DNA from: Malurus cyaneus samueli
Taxonomy: Eukaryota > Chordata > Aves > Passeriformes > Maluridae
NCBI GenBank assembly: GCA_009741485.1
Contig: CM019218.1
Coordinates: 41,025,894 to 41,089,893 of the forward strand
DNA length: 64,000 bases
Reading direction: 5' to 3'
Made by a program: the position numbers and the translations under genes
The notes under the pieces: generated by a model
The model's database searches: none
The model's input: the letters and a program-made list of their open reading frames with translations, nothing else
Told to the model about the DNA's origin: nothing
Shown here: positions 51,501 to 63,100 of the stretch, one piece after another
Numbering within the stretch: the stretch's first letter is position 1
Layout: each line of letters opens with the position of its first letter

Positions 51501-54500
51501 ACGACAGAATGTTTTACTGTCCAATAACTCTGGGAATTAAAAAGAAGACGTTTAAACTAATAGCCTCAGACAACAATAAAATCATCTCAGAATGCGAAAA
51601 GTATTGTGATGTTAGTTACCTACTGTGCTACCATAGCCACTGTCATAAAGATAATTTTCTTCCTTCCAGGACACCATTAATGATGGATCTAAAATTAAAG
51701 GACCAAAAAGAAAATCAGATCACTACAAGAACATTTTTAGCACAGAGGTAAATACTGAGCCCTGAGAAAATAAAATGAAATAATAATTTAAAAAAAGGGC
51801 TGTCAAGAGAACCAAGAAGTGAAGGGGTTATGTACAAAATTATTATTTCCTTTCACTCAAATTATGCCTGGAGTTTTGCATATTTGGGCAAATGTATTCA
51901 CAAAAAGTACTGCCTTTTAGAAAGAATGTAGTATGCGCCTCCTTTTCCTGACTAATGTATCATTTATGCCTGGCCTTGGAGGTTTCCTATGCCAGATCAA
52001 CTCTAATTCTACCCAATCCAGGCCTGAATTCTCAGCCCCTGATGAGTATGACAATGCGTTTGAGCCACAGAGATGAAAGTGTTCTCAAATATCTAGTGAA
52101 ACAGAAGGATGTTTATGATGAGCATTTATTTCTAAAATGGTAGAACTCGAAAGTCCTCTCTGAAACACAGCTTCTTGTTTAAGCACACAGAGAGAAACAT
52201 CAAAGACTAATCCCAGATGAAGGGCCATTTTATTCCAGGCACTTCAAGTCCCCATCCTTAAACTAAAAAACCACCTTTGTGATTAAAGAGGAATAATTTT
52301 TAGTGATCTTCTGGTCATATGGATCAATAAGCAGAACAGAAGTATTGTCTTTATGACCTGTACACTGGTCTGGAAATTACTTCCTTCACAGTGCATTTTT
52401 GTAGTCAGAAGCCTTAAAAATGTCTTTTTCTTTTCAAAGCAAGTCAGAAAGGATGAGATATAAGGTTCAAATCCAGGTTAAACCTAATTTTTTTCATGTT
52501 CATATAAATGAAATCAAAAACCCCAAAATGAGTTACAGCTAAATCATCATGTTTGGCTAAGTTACCACTTATGACATAGGAATTTAGCAGGCATGCTAAC
52601 TAATAGCTGCATGTTTGGGCACCCAGAGCTTGCGTTCCTACAATAGCACACACCCTTTGCTTGCTTGGACACCTGATCTGCCTAATGTTGCCTCTGAAAA
52701 CAGGCCTTACCCAGCCAGAACATAGGGACAGGGCTTGCCTTCCCGTTTTGGTCTTTTTCAGTACCCACATCTTTGCAGCTGTAATGGTTTACTAGAGTGA
52801 GCCGGGCTTCCCTTCAAAACCACCAGCCCTGTCCCCACTGCCTCACAAGGAGCAACTTTCCCAGCAGCCCTAATCCACAATTCCTGCTCCTCCATATGCA
52901 GAAACTAAACCCATTCCCAACTGCTCATGGTCAGCACCACCAGAGCCCCACCAGGCCTCTCCTGATTCAGCACATCCAAGGGAAACATCCATCAGTTAGT
53001 CCTTTCCAAGATGCACAGCTGAGGTACGTTGCCCTGCACTGTGTATCTCTGTGTAGTAGGAGGAGGAAATAATGTTGTACTAGGACCCCATAAAAGGGGA
53101 TTTAAAGGATTGCTGGAGTTACCTCTATGAAAAGCAGCGAGGCTGCCTCATGCACATCTTCCATGCAACACAGGCACAGGTCAGGAGCGGATTGCAGGTT
53201 GCAATCCTTGCCTGCTGCAGGGAGAAGGTGCATGGTGTCCCTGCCTGGAGAGGCTGGGCTCTCTAGGTTAGCTGGATAAACAGGCTGACAGTCTTTGTTG
53301 GAGACACCACATGCAACAAATCTGTATTTGTTCTGCCAGCAGATATCAAAACATGGCTTATGGACACACCTACATACAAAGAGGCTGGGACTAGTGGCAT
53401 GAACTGTGTGTGGATATGGGCAGGCATGATCTAGCAAAGGAACCAGAAAATAATTGTGCCTGAAGAGGATGATTTACCAAGCTGAAGTTCTTTTCTCAGT
53501 GAAACAAAGTCCTGGGAGGAAAGGGATATAGCTATGAATGCACTCAGAAAAATAACTGCAACAGGAAAAATGCAGATTTGCTCAAATCACGCTACTGCCT
53601 GAATTTCAGTTTCATTGAAACATGTGAAGAAATTAAAATGTAACATTTTGTTTTCTCTCCAAGCTGTCTTGTTGGGAAATCTTATGTTTCAAACATTAAT
53701 GGCACTTGACAATTTTAATTTTTTTTAACTGAGCATATTGTTAAAGTAGTTGTTTTGAAATCTGTTGAACAATGCATAGAATGAAGTCCTCTACAAAGCT
53801 GCCTCCACTGACCACCTCAAACTACTCCAACTTTGAACATCAGTGTAGACTGCTGATACTGCAAATGTCTCCCAAGAACAGCCACATGCACGTGGTATTA
53901 CCCAAAAACTCAGAAGTAGGCACTGACTGACATTTTTACTACTTCTTTAATTCTGCATGATACACTTTCCATTTTATTTAAATAAATACATTTTGATTTC
54001 TCTGTCAAAGAGAAGAAGAGGGGTCCCACTCTTGTCAAATGACAATTCAACCAAATGTTTCTCACCTGTTTGCTCTGTCTTCACGATGACATTATGAGAT
54101 TGGTACATGTCACTTCCACACTGACCTGCAAGAAAGCAAATTGGCAGAGAGGAGGTATGAGAATGAGCACGGAGGAACCCAATTTATTAGCTCCAAGCAG
54201 CAACTTCTACACCTGTGCCAAAGGACTGATTTTGAAAACATAACCTCTCTTCTTGATCCTTCAGATTTCTGCCTTAAGTCATAGCTAATAAATTAAGCAA
54301 TACAGTAAATGAGCTATAAGCAGAATAGCAAACATAGCAAATATAATCCGCCGGGCAGGTCTCTGGGGAACATAAGTGACTCCTAAAAATCTCAGAATTC
54401 AAACCACGGTACATGTGTCTCTGTCTAATCTATTTACCATTCCATTTTAGGTGCTGGAGGTTGCTGTAAAGCAGTTGTCCTGCTGTCCCAGCTGCCTGAG

Positions 54501-57153
54501 TGAATTCCTGCAGGCTCATGCTACACAGATGTTCCCCATTGATATCAAACTCCTGGAAAGGTATGCAGTTGGCATCTAGTTGGTTGGTATCAAGGAGGTG
54601 CTGCAGCCACTCCCAGACTTGAAACTTAGTCCAGTACTGCGGGTGTATTTCGTGCCACTGGGTCCCATAGAAGCTACTGGATACTGGAAAAGAAAAAAAA
54701 TGTTTACTGACTATGATAGCATAACAGTCATCAACAACATTGCTGGAGAAGGTATTGTGGGATTTTTTGCCTCAGTTTTCCAGCTAAAAATTGGACATTA
54801 TTTCATTACACACCTCTTGGCTGATTGACTTGCAGGAATTAATTTATTATTGTTAGCTAAATATACTTTAAGATACCCCTTCTTTGAGGGAAGATACCTT
54901 ACCGAAACACTGTTGAAAAGGTTGTGTGGAAAAATAATTTTATTGCATCAGAAAATTAAAGAAAAGCCTTGCAAAACTCTCATAGTGGAAACTTTCTTTG
55001 AATAAGAACTTAGAAGGGGTTGAATATGAACCGTGGGGTTAAAAAAAGGACAGTTAAAAGCTAAAGCACTCTCATACTGCTCCACAGTAAAAGCCTATCA
55101 GCGTGGGCTATGATTTCATGACAGAGTTGGCATTCTGATGGACGCACATTATTGCCATAATCATGTAAGGTGGTTTCTGAATATAGTTGTAAAACTCATT
55201 TCTAGTTATGGAAGCTGCCTCATTTTCATGTTAGAATGTCTGAAATCTTTTCTTGGCAATCTCTTAAACTGCTCTCAGTTCTGTCATTGCACGACAATAA
55301 TTTACATGTGCAAATGGAAGAAATTGTACATGGGATACGATCATTATGTAAGATAAGAGCAAAGGCAGAACTGCTTTGGTCTGTCCTCACAAAGTTCAGT
55401 GCAATTTATTCTCTGGGAAAGGAGGAAAACTGACTATGCCAGGCAGAGGTGACAGTGAGATAAAATGTTCACAAGTGCATGAAGGCTTTAAGGCTGAGGG
55501 AATGAGAGATTACAGAGGGAGGAGAGGCTGCCATGGCCTGGCTCTGCAGTGGCCCCGCTCCAGGATACGGCACTGGTCTGTTCCTGGTGTCCCTTAGAAA
55601 AAGTTTAACCACACAGGAAGAAATACTGACAACAGTGGATATTGCTAGAGAACGACAAGCATCAGAGTCGGCACATTTTAGGAAATCACCTTCACTCAGG
55701 TGTCACTAGACCTCAAGGCTCTTCAACTGAGAAACAGGATACAGATTCCAGATAAACACAAAAACAATCCCCACAGTTATTTAGCTTTCTTTATCAATAT
55801 TATTCAATAAGACCTGTGTCAGTAAATTAGAGACTTTGGAGGACAGTCTCTCATCCTCCTGTTGAAGGATTTGTGGAATGAGTATGGAGGTTATTAATAG
55901 TGTGGCATGACAGAGAGAAAAAGTTTGCTAGACCTGTCAAATGTCCCCTTGAAAAAGGAGGTTGACTTTTATTCTTATCAGTTCAGAAGAGTAAAGTGAT
56001 TTCAGAGGCCTCTAGAATCCTAATGTTAGTGAGAGGAAAAAGTAGCTAGGTAAAAGTAATTGAAGTGGCGAATTATTGCGCAGGTTGATCTGAGCTTTGG
56101 GTTCCCTGTCCCACTAAAGCATGAGTGAATTCTGAGAAGTTTCACACTGGAAATTTAACATAGGCCCCCACCATTTGCCTCCATGAAATCCTTGCAGAGT
56201 GAAACTCAGGACTTTTTTCTGTATGAATCTCTTATAGACAGATAGGCACATTTATTAAGCTCATCTTAATGTATTCCTGTTTATTTAGAAATTACACATA
56301 AAAAAGAGTAAGCATTTCATTAAGTGGGAGCTATCATGATAAGTTTTGTTGCAGCAGCAGCATTATTTGGATTAGAAGGACAACTGACTATCTGCTTATA
56401 TTTTACCTGTCCACTGAATAATGAAAATAATTTTTAAATTACATCAAGCACTATACATAGAGATATAGGTTAATATATATTTTCTATACTGAAAAAATAT
56501 ATATGAATACATTTTTGTGTACACTATAATAACCAGAAAACAGATAATAACCAGAAAACAGTAACAAGAAAACAAAAAACAAAAAGAGAAAAAAATCACA
56601 AGCCACAAGCTATCTAGTTTTCTAATGCCAGTCTAATTGGAAAGCTATCCAATAATTTGAGCTGAAAAAAATAAATACAGCAAAGAAGCAAAAAGGCTAT
56701 TCCCCTGGAAAGCCAGAGGGGTGATTAGCATTAAAGAGTAATGTTGGTTCAGAGGAAACATGAGGGGTTAAAGGTAAGGGAGAAAGACTTCTGGACTGAG
56801 AAGAGAGAACTTCTGGCACTTTCAACACCATTAAATTTTAAGAAAAAGGGCTAGTATAAACTGGTCTCTTTTGCAAGTTCAAATAAAGTTCTTACAAATA
56901 AAGTAAGAAATGGAAATTCTTTTCTTACCAGAAGTGAAACTCTAGTAAATTATTACTACTGAAAAATAATTCTTGTACACGTTTAAAGGTGTAGCAGCCC
57001 CTTTCCCCCGGCCTCCCGAAAAAGAACACAGCTCAGAGCAGTTGAATTCCTCCTACCATTGCATGTGGAATATCCGTCTGTCCAGGAAGGCTGCTGGTGG
57101 AGTAGATTGCTGCTGGAATTGATACTCATTCTGCCAGCTCCTTCCAAAATCAT
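45467..57153 (-). CDS. EHF: EHF (ESE-3), epithelial ETS transcription factor, eight coding exons
   Basis: Coding exons in transcript order are 57153-57057, 54683-54438, 54125-54066, 51688-51620, 51529-51461, 48563-48504, 46542-46347 and 45566-45467. Joined they give 897 nt with one open frame of 298 residues; human EHF is about 300. All seven introns start GT and end AG and the phases agree. Residues 33-115 form the PNT (SAM-like) domain, 115-201 a poorly conserved linker, and about 202-293 the ETS winged helix, with R263 and R266 of the recognition helix present. The C-terminus ends ...RGWRENEN as in EHF, which separates it from ELF5 (ends differently) and ELF3. EHF is a nuclear factor binding GGAA cores and controlling epithelial differentiation genes. 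No frameshift or stop is seen, so the gene looks functional. The 5' UTR exon is not found. Confidence 0.97.
45567..46346 (-). other. EHF intron 7
   Basis: 780 bp of AT-rich DNA inside the ETS-coding part of the gene. It contains a T-rich run near 45860 and an A/T-rich palindromic stretch near 46150-46200. No repeat family is recognised. Confidence 0.9.
46347..46542 (-). CDS. EHF: EHF coding exon 7 (ETS domain, first two thirds)
   Basis: This 196-nt exon has acceptor cctctttcag and donor gtgaga. It encodes [20 protein letters not shown], then the [20 protein letters not shown] block, the [11 protein letters not shown] block, and the start of recognition helix 3 ([11 protein letters not shown]). 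W208 of the LWEF motif is the classic ETS core tryptophan. R263 and R266 are the two arginines that read the GGA core. The exon ends inside the recognition helix at phase 2, a junction I recall being shared by ETS genes of this subfamily. Confidence 0.97.
46543..48503 (-). other. EHF intron 6
   Basis: About 2 kb between the linker and ETS exons. It holds an inserted CR1 fragment (47644-48064) and a short CA run near 48073. Nothing else is recognised. Confidence 0.9.
47644..48064 (-). mobile_element. CR1 LINE 3' fragment in EHF intron 6
   Basis: On the plus strand it starts AGAATCACAGAGTGTCTCAAG-TTGGAAGGGACCT, the reverse complement of the CR1 3' end, and continues through the CR1 hallmarks: TTCCCTGGGGAGCCTGTTCA, the ACCCTCTGGGTGAAGA segment, the CTATCGCTGGTCCCTAGAG segment, and CTTCTCTTCTCCAAGCTAAACAAAC. 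It is a 5'-truncated element inserted antisense to the window strand, that is, in the same direction as EHF. Only moderately diverged. Confidence 0.92.
48504..48563 (-). CDS. EHF: EHF coding exon 6 (basic linker before ETS, residues 181-201)
   Basis: This 60-nt exon has acceptor cttctctgcag and a near-perfect donor gtaagt. It encodes [20 protein letters not shown], with the final Asn completed by the next exon. It is the most diverged coding exon: only the SxDxKKxQD and HTKKHN anchors match the human linker as I recall it. The lysine/histidine-rich end may add to nuclear import or DNA affinity (inference). Confidence 0.92.
50510..51180. promoter_or_regulatory. CpG-island-like block inside EHF intron 5
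   Basis: Roughly 670 bp with, by eye, about 60% G+C and about 40 CpG dinucleotides, whereas the surrounding kilobases have very few. CpG clusters occur near 50517-50560, 50700-50720, 50985-51030 and 51110-51160. Stop codons are sparse, so a 232-codon plus-strand frame (50482-51180) spans it; I regard this as a by-product of base composition. In vertebrates such islands usually mark promoters, so an internal or antisense promoter is the main hypothesis. A GC-rich exaptation without promoter activity is the alternative. Confidence 0.6.
50889..50928 (+). repeat. (AAGGGG)n hexamer array with six GGAA cores
   Basis: Perfect 6-bp periodicity: G-runs of 3, 4, 4, 4, 4, 4 and 5 separated by AA. Each unit carries GGAA, the ETS core, on the plus strand. 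Seven G-runs with 2-nt loops also meet the usual rule for a stable G-quadruplex on the plus strand. It lies inside the CpG-rich block of an ETS-factor gene. Confidence 0.9.
51199..51205. promoter_or_regulatory. Consensus AP-1 site beside the CpG island
   Basis: TGACTCA, an exact AP-1 (Fos/Jun) element, 20 bp beyond the CpG-rich block and about 260 bp from coding exon 5. AP-1 and ETS sites often work together in epithelial enhancers. A 7-bp match alone is weak evidence. Confidence 0.3.
51461..51529 (-). CDS. EHF: EHF coding exon 5 (linker, residues 158-181)
   Basis: This 69-nt exon is separated from exon 4 by a very short 90-bp intron. The acceptor is attcccag and the donor G|gtaaga. It encodes [14 protein letters not shown] followed by MAPSHQSS. 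The [13 protein letters not shown] part is nearly invariant in EHF; the tail varies. Confidence 0.94.
51620..51688 (-). CDS. EHF: EHF coding exon 4 (linker, residues 135-158)
   Basis: This 69-nt exon has acceptor taattttag and donor G|gtaact. It encodes [20 protein letters not shown] plus STV, matching the EHF linker rich in Tyr and acidic residues. The donor was placed after GTAG rather than three bases earlier because only this keeps the phase needed by the next exon. The split codon then reads Glu where the human protein, from memory, has Asp. Confidence 0.93.
51689..54065 (-). other. EHF intron 3
   Basis: About 2.4 kb. No recognisable repeat or exon. The part at 52640-53440 is richer in C/G, and its open frames on both strands look accidental. 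Confidence 0.88.
54066..54125 (-). CDS. EHF: EHF coding exon 3 (linker, residues 115-135)
   Basis: This 60-nt exon follows an intron of only 312 bp. The acceptor is ctttcttgcag and the donor gtgaga. It encodes [19 protein letters not shown], clearly the EHF linker; the NVIVKTEQT stretch is a family signature and contains a plausible SUMO-type VKTE motif (psi-K-x-E). It is flanked by phase 1 junctions on both sides. Confidence 0.94.
54438..54683 (-). CDS. EHF: EHF coding exon 2 (PNT domain, residues 33-115)
   Basis: This 246-nt exon is flanked by a pyrimidine-rich acceptor (ttttccag) and a donor gtaaat. It encodes the whole Pointed domain, including [20 protein letters not shown], the [16 protein letters not shown] segment and the closing [14 protein letters not shown] domains are SAM-like helical bundles used for protein contacts and autoregulation in ETS factors. 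It is the longest and one of the best conserved exons, with no gaps relative to the mammalian protein as I recall it. Confidence 0.97.
54684..57056 (-). other. EHF intron 1 (between coding exons 1 and 2)
   Basis: About 2.4 kb, AT-rich. It contains a perfect 18-bp duplication at 56526-56561 and an A-rich run after it. No exon or repeat family is recognised. Confidence 0.88.
56526..56561 (+). repeat. Perfect 18-bp tandem duplication in EHF intron 1
   Basis: Two exact copies of an 18-bp unit, ATAATAACCAGAAAACAG, followed by a partial third (TAACAAGAAAAC). Confidence 0.9.
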
Positions 57154-57156
57154 GAT
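57057..57156 (-). CDS. EHF: EHF coding exon 1 (start codon, residues 1-32)
   Basis: The acceptor ...cacttacag lies directly before ATC-ATG, so the start codon (57153-57151) sits three bases into an internal exon and a 5' UTR exon must lie upstream at higher coordinates. The frame begins MILEGAGRM and includes [17 protein letters not shown], matching the known EHF N-terminus. A is at -3 of the ATG, a fair Kozak context. The donor is G|gtagga and leaves phase 1. The start is chosen because it matches the family's main isoform start; a second in-frame Met is residue 9. Confidence 0.96.
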
Positions 57157-60100
57157 CTGTAAGTGAAACATTACCATGATTAATTTGCATATGCAAGAAG
57201 CAAGTTTCTACAGCTGCCCATCCATAAATGAATAATCTGTAATCAGAAAAGAAGCCAGATGAAAAGACAAGGCTCCTGACAGAGCAATACGTGAAAACTG
57301 CCAAGCTTTGAGAAATGAAGTATAATTTTTTTTTTTTCTATTTTAAAGGGAAATGCGATTTAAACATGTTCTTGCTTTTTTTTCTTTTTTAGGAGAGGGA
57401 AAGGACTTTTCAATAATTGCAAATTAAACTATACAGTAGACTACAAGCCATGCTCAGAAAATCCTTCACACAAAAGGATACACATAATAATGTTACAAGG
57501 AGATAGCGTTACAGGGAATATGTTGTCAGCTGACCCAGTTTCTTATCTGATCTGTGTCAGCAGTGTCTATAACACTTCTTGGTAACAAATATCACAGATC
57601 ATACGTTTTGAACCACCAAAAAAATCAGGTGGTGGTCAAAGAATCAATAAACAGAAATAATAAATCAAAAACAGAATCAATGTTTTCGAGTGACACCACC
57701 TGCAAGACAGCATTCCCTTTTCATGCAAACTTTCCTTTCCATGTATCTTAGCATTAGCACCATGAGTAAAATTGTCCTTTACTTTTTTATACTTAAAAAA
57801 ACCCTACTTGTATGCTATTTTAGAAAAAAAGTCACATTTATCCCATGCTCGATCATTCCAGTGAAAGTATACAAAATTCCTCAGTGATGGGTATTCTTGA
57901 TATTTTACATTATCTTTCAGTGGTTTAAAGTTTTGAAGTTTAAAAATATACATTAAAACCAAAGACATTGAGAAGATTCAGAAACTAATTTGTTAAACAT
58001 TATAAAGGCTTTGGATTGTTATTCTTATATATACAGGAGAAAAAAAGAAAACCAAACCACTGTTCAAAAAATAGAAAGCCACAAAGTCGGTAAAAACAAA
58101 ACATTAGACATCAGGATGGCATGTGCATGCAACTAGACTTCACCCTCGAATTAAAAAGATTATGAAATGCAAAATGAACTTGTGAAGGTTAAAGTCACTG
58201 ATCGTGACTGGCTGTTTATCCATTGAGGCAGGTGAAAAAACTTCCATTGAGAGCACGTCTATGCTCTCGACAAGCTCATGCCAGCAGCCTTTCTGGTACA
58301 AGCAGTCAATAGAAACACTTATAGCCTTGATTTTAAAGGAGCAGTCTGAAAATTATCCAGATTGGTATTTTCCTCTGTCATTTAAAATAAATCATGTAAC
58401 TTAAAGTTACAAGTATGTATTTCTTCCCCCTCCCCGACTCCTCTACCCCTCTATATCTTAAGAGGGAAAGGGAGAGAGAGGGGTTACAGACAATTCCTTA
58501 AAAAAACAGAGCCGAAGGAAGTTTAAGGAAGTTTATCTTGGTTTTTTTTTTAATTTTTAAAATTATTTTTGGTAGCTACACAGAATGGCAAAATCAAACC
58601 ATATATAATTCAGCAGTTGCTTTCCGCTCCTATTTCTAGCCAATCCGTGATTCAGTGACCACTAGCAAGGAGGATTTAATTTCTCATAGCAGGTATATGG
58701 GGTTATAAAATATTAACAATTGGGCTAGAGATACTTTTTAGTCCCATTCTAGCCAAATGGAAGATGACTATCATATCAGTCTGTACATTTATACAAGTTA
58801 GAAGATATTTTTAGCCTTGTGTAAAGGCCAAGTGACTCGGTATTGCGAGTGAGAAGGTTTGGGGAAGGATTTGAATTCAATATCTTGATTATGAAGATGT
58901 TCAGGCCCTAACATATATAAATTATGTACCTGGTGAATAAGAACTTTTGAGCAATAATGGCCTTTTGACAGTCAATACATACACCTCTGAGACTGTACAG
59001 GTTGATGATCTATCAAGTTATTTCTTTAACTATGGTTTTAATCATTAAAGACAATTAAGTATGAATTAATGAAATATTAATGAAAAAGACCCTGTTACAA
59101 CATCAAATAGGGGTGAGGGAGAATACCAGCTATTCTGGGAAAGCTATAAAACTTGAGGATTAGGAAAACGCACTTCGAAACTTAGGTTGGTGAATTCACT
59201 TTTAAAAAAAACATAGCATGCACTTCAGAACATAAATCCATTAATGTGAAGTCACATTTACAGAAGTTATTTAAGAATTACAAATACTGTGTTATGTGGT
59301 TTTGTATTCTGCAACTTCTGTAGTTTCTGGAATTCTACACAGATTTCATAACTTGTGCAAAATGCTTACAGAGGTGTCTGGGGAAATGCGTGCATATGAA
59401 CTGAAATTATTTCTGTGTAATTTTGTCTGAAAGGTCAGTTAATTTTTGCTTCTTCATAACTAACAGGTGAATTTCCAAACCAAAAGATCCTATGACATTT
59501 TGATTCGGCAACTGAAGCTATGAATAATTAAATAAAGCAAATCATATGTCTTGCATAGTTTTTCCACTCCAGCAGTAAATAAAACCAATGCATATTAGAG
59601 ATCTGAAAACAAGAATTCTGACAGCCTTTCCCCTAGATTTGGATGTTAGTTCTTTTCCTTTAAAATGTCCTGTCCCTGTTGCAGTCTAGCAGACAGTTGC
59701 TCTTCACCCTGAACAACATCAGTATTACTTTCAAGTAATATCCATGGAACTTGCTTTACAATTTAATCAATCAACACATCCTGGTTTTGGAAGTTAAATA
59801 AATTATCTAAGCCAGAATAACTTAATTAATTTCCAGTATCATCTGTAGGAACAACTGTGCCTAAGAGGGAAAATTTACAATATGCCTTTAATCACAGAAA
59901 GAGGTTAATGTGATTGAGCTTTAACCCAAACTTTGCCGAAGTTCTGCATATTACTCAAGGAAAGGGTTTTTTGGTGTCTCAAAAATTGTCAGGTCACCTC
60001 CTTTATCTTAATACAAGGGTGTTACCTATTTGGAAATCATTCTAGCACTTTGTTCAGGAAGAGTATAAAGTCCTAAACTAAAACTTCCACACCTTTGCTT

Positions 60101-63100
60101 GGAAGTACACAGCATTATGCTCAACAATATTTTCTGTATGAATACTAAACTCTGATTTTCTTCATGTTACCCATTTTGCTAAAAATTCATGGAAGAATTA
60201 TGCTTATAGCAGTGTCAAATCCCATGCTTGAAAGGGTTTTCAGTCAGGATATTGGAAATAGTGTGTTCCTCACTACTTTAGGGCCAAATGCTCAAATATC
60301 CCTGGTGTACAGACAAACCTGGTTAAAGGGTGTGAAACCTCAAAGGGAAGGACACATAAGAAGCTCAGTTTTCTTTTAATTATACTTCATGTATCAAAGT
60401 GAATTGTGGAACTAATGAAGCCTGGTTTCCTATGAATGTGTATCTTGTGGTTGGATTCTCTAGTGTCTCGTAAGATGTGAGTTCTGATTGAAGTTTTTCC
60501 CACGGTTGGGGCATTCATAATATCGCATTGTCTCAAAGCAGTGAGCTCAAGCATTACTCTTTCTTTCAGATTGAGTATTAATGGATTTTCCTTCTGTACT
60601 TGGCAGCCAGTCTTCATTAATCCCATAAAAACTTCATATCTCTGGGACTTCTACCCCCATATCAAATTTAATTAAAATTGGCGATGAACTCCAAGATTGT
60701 TACAGGCCAAATGTAAAAGCCAAAACACGGAATAACCACAAAAGCCTCATTTCCTCTGGAAACCGTGTTAAAAAGGGATTCTAGCTGAGCTGAGATTTTG
60801 GAAAATAATACAAAAATCTTGAGATCTGCCCCTCTATTATGACATGGTACATTCTATATCAGCACAGTTAAATATAGTTGTGCGCTGGTGTTCAGCAAAA
60901 TTCTTTCTAGAGAGAATCCTATTAGAAAGAATCAATTCATTTAAAATAAAAAAAATTCTTTCACCTACATGCACTATATCAGGTGGTATTTTAAGACCAA
61001 ACATTGAAGGCCTCTCTTAGTTAAAGCTCCCACTGGAGTTTGAAGCAGCTTTGGCTGAGCCACAACCCAGCAACTTGGCAGTAGCAGGAGGTCATTTGCT
61101 CTGCTCTTCTTCTTTTCCATGACCACCTGACCACTCTGAGTAATCAGCAGTAATGGAAAGAGCAAGAAGCCGTGGCCTGCCTGTGGAGCAAATCCAGCAT
61201 TGCAGAAAAACATTTGCCAATCCTTGAACCTTGAACACTATATAGTGCACTCTATGCGAATTATTTTATTGCACTACAGGTGTGCTCTGAAAATAAATTA
61301 CTTTGATCCTCATTTCCACATTCAGCCCAATGCATCTTAACAACCATATAGTTTCTCCTTTCTTTGAACCAGAATCTTTCAAGAACAGCTTATACTAAAT
61401 TACACAAAAGTTCTGAACACAGGAAAGGTGAATAAGTGGTACAGAGAAAGCCATTGAATCCTAAAGTGGTATAACCAGAGCGATGTCAATTTGTATAGTT
61501 GCTCATGGACACAACTCTGAAGTGAATTTAAGGGGGTATGGAGGGGGAGCCAATAGGGGAAAGGGCTCCAAAGGGGAAGGAGGCTCCCAGCCCTCCCACT
61601 GGTAAAGCCACGCACTCTGCACAAAACACAACAATGATGTCTAGGGCAAAACAGACTGAAACTGCTAAGCCATGACTCCACCTGTAAGCTATGCAAAGTC
61701 TAAGAGTGACTTCTAGCTGAGACAAGCTCAGTGCAGCTCCTCCTGGCGTGTCCAAAAGGGTGGATCTCTTTTGGCATATTTACCTATGGGATTCTTCCCC
61801 ATTTTTCCCCTTTTACCATCATGGCTGAACTTCAAATGTAGATTTCACCTGGGCCTATTTTCTTTGAAGTGTGTTATGTACACAGTGAAGACACAATCCC
61901 CACTTTTTAGGGCTTGAAGTTTATGGAACAAGTATCTACAGAGTATGTTAAATATGTCAGATCATGATTGCATCTTGGATTACCGTCAAAAACTTACACA
62001 GTAATCTAAAATAAATAATACCAAGTGATAATTGCAATTGAGGAGTAACAAATTCTGGATTTTTAATCCTTTTCTTGAAAAATCGAAGGACAACTAAGTG
62101 GGCAGAGTTTTCAAGACGTCACAAACAATGGACATGTACAACATAGCACGTGCACTTGTTTTACACATACAGCTACTTCGGAAACATAAATGCCTTGTAC
62201 TTGTAATGTATATGATCAATTAGCTGCTTTGCATTCCAACCAGCTATTTTACATTTCCAGTGGTGGTAAGGGCAGGCACAAACTGAATATATGAATGTTG
62301 AAAACCTGTTTGCATGTTACTGAGAGCTTTGGGTCTTCTGTTATGGGTTTTTTATTCCCTTTCATTTAACGTGCCTTACTAGCAGGGCTCCAGGGTCCTA
62401 GTCTGAGGCAGTATGTCTATACATACGGTTATGGCTGACCCAAAGATTGCCCTATGATCTTTATCTGTCTAATTTGCAAAGGTCTCAGGTTCATCCTTGG
62501 TGTCTGTGCCAGACTCCCAGATAAGATATCACCCTTGCCATGGCTCACTTTCAGATGTGACCTTTTCTGTGGCATGTTAGCATCTCTTCTGGCCATGTAG
62601 ATCCACTTGTAGCTATCATACACTTTCTTGTTTCCGTACCTATAGAGCCTATAGAGCAGGGAGAAGCCTCAAGAGAAACAACTCATCTGCACGCTGATTA
62701 CTCGCAGGCATCCACTTCACAACAAAAAGCTCAACTTTAGATCACTTTGGTATGGCCTGAAAGGTACCATTCAGGTGACAGTCTATGCAGCCTAACCTGT
62801 TTGATACTAACCTCAAGACTCGCCACTAAGAGAATTGAAAAACTCTCAGAAAGCTTTGATGGAAGTTCATATCAAGAAACACTGTGATCACACTCAGTAT
62901 TCGTTGTAAAACATACCGAGCGTTTGATGCATTTCATTTTTAGTCCATCTCTTGTGCCTTTGGGCCACAGTAACAAAATCTGTTTACTGAATTACATTGT
63001 GAGTATAAAGATCAAGCAACCATTTTTATAAGAAAACTTCCTAAATGATTTCCCAAATTCATAGTATGCAGGATTCTGGTTTGGATCTTTGGGGTTAATC

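Noticed and set aside
61400..61760. Possible EHF promoter or 5' UTR exon (inverted CCAAT, C/T-rich block)
   Set aside because: No CpG enrichment, no clear donor in the right direction, and no sequence match I can recall; mentioned only as a weak option.
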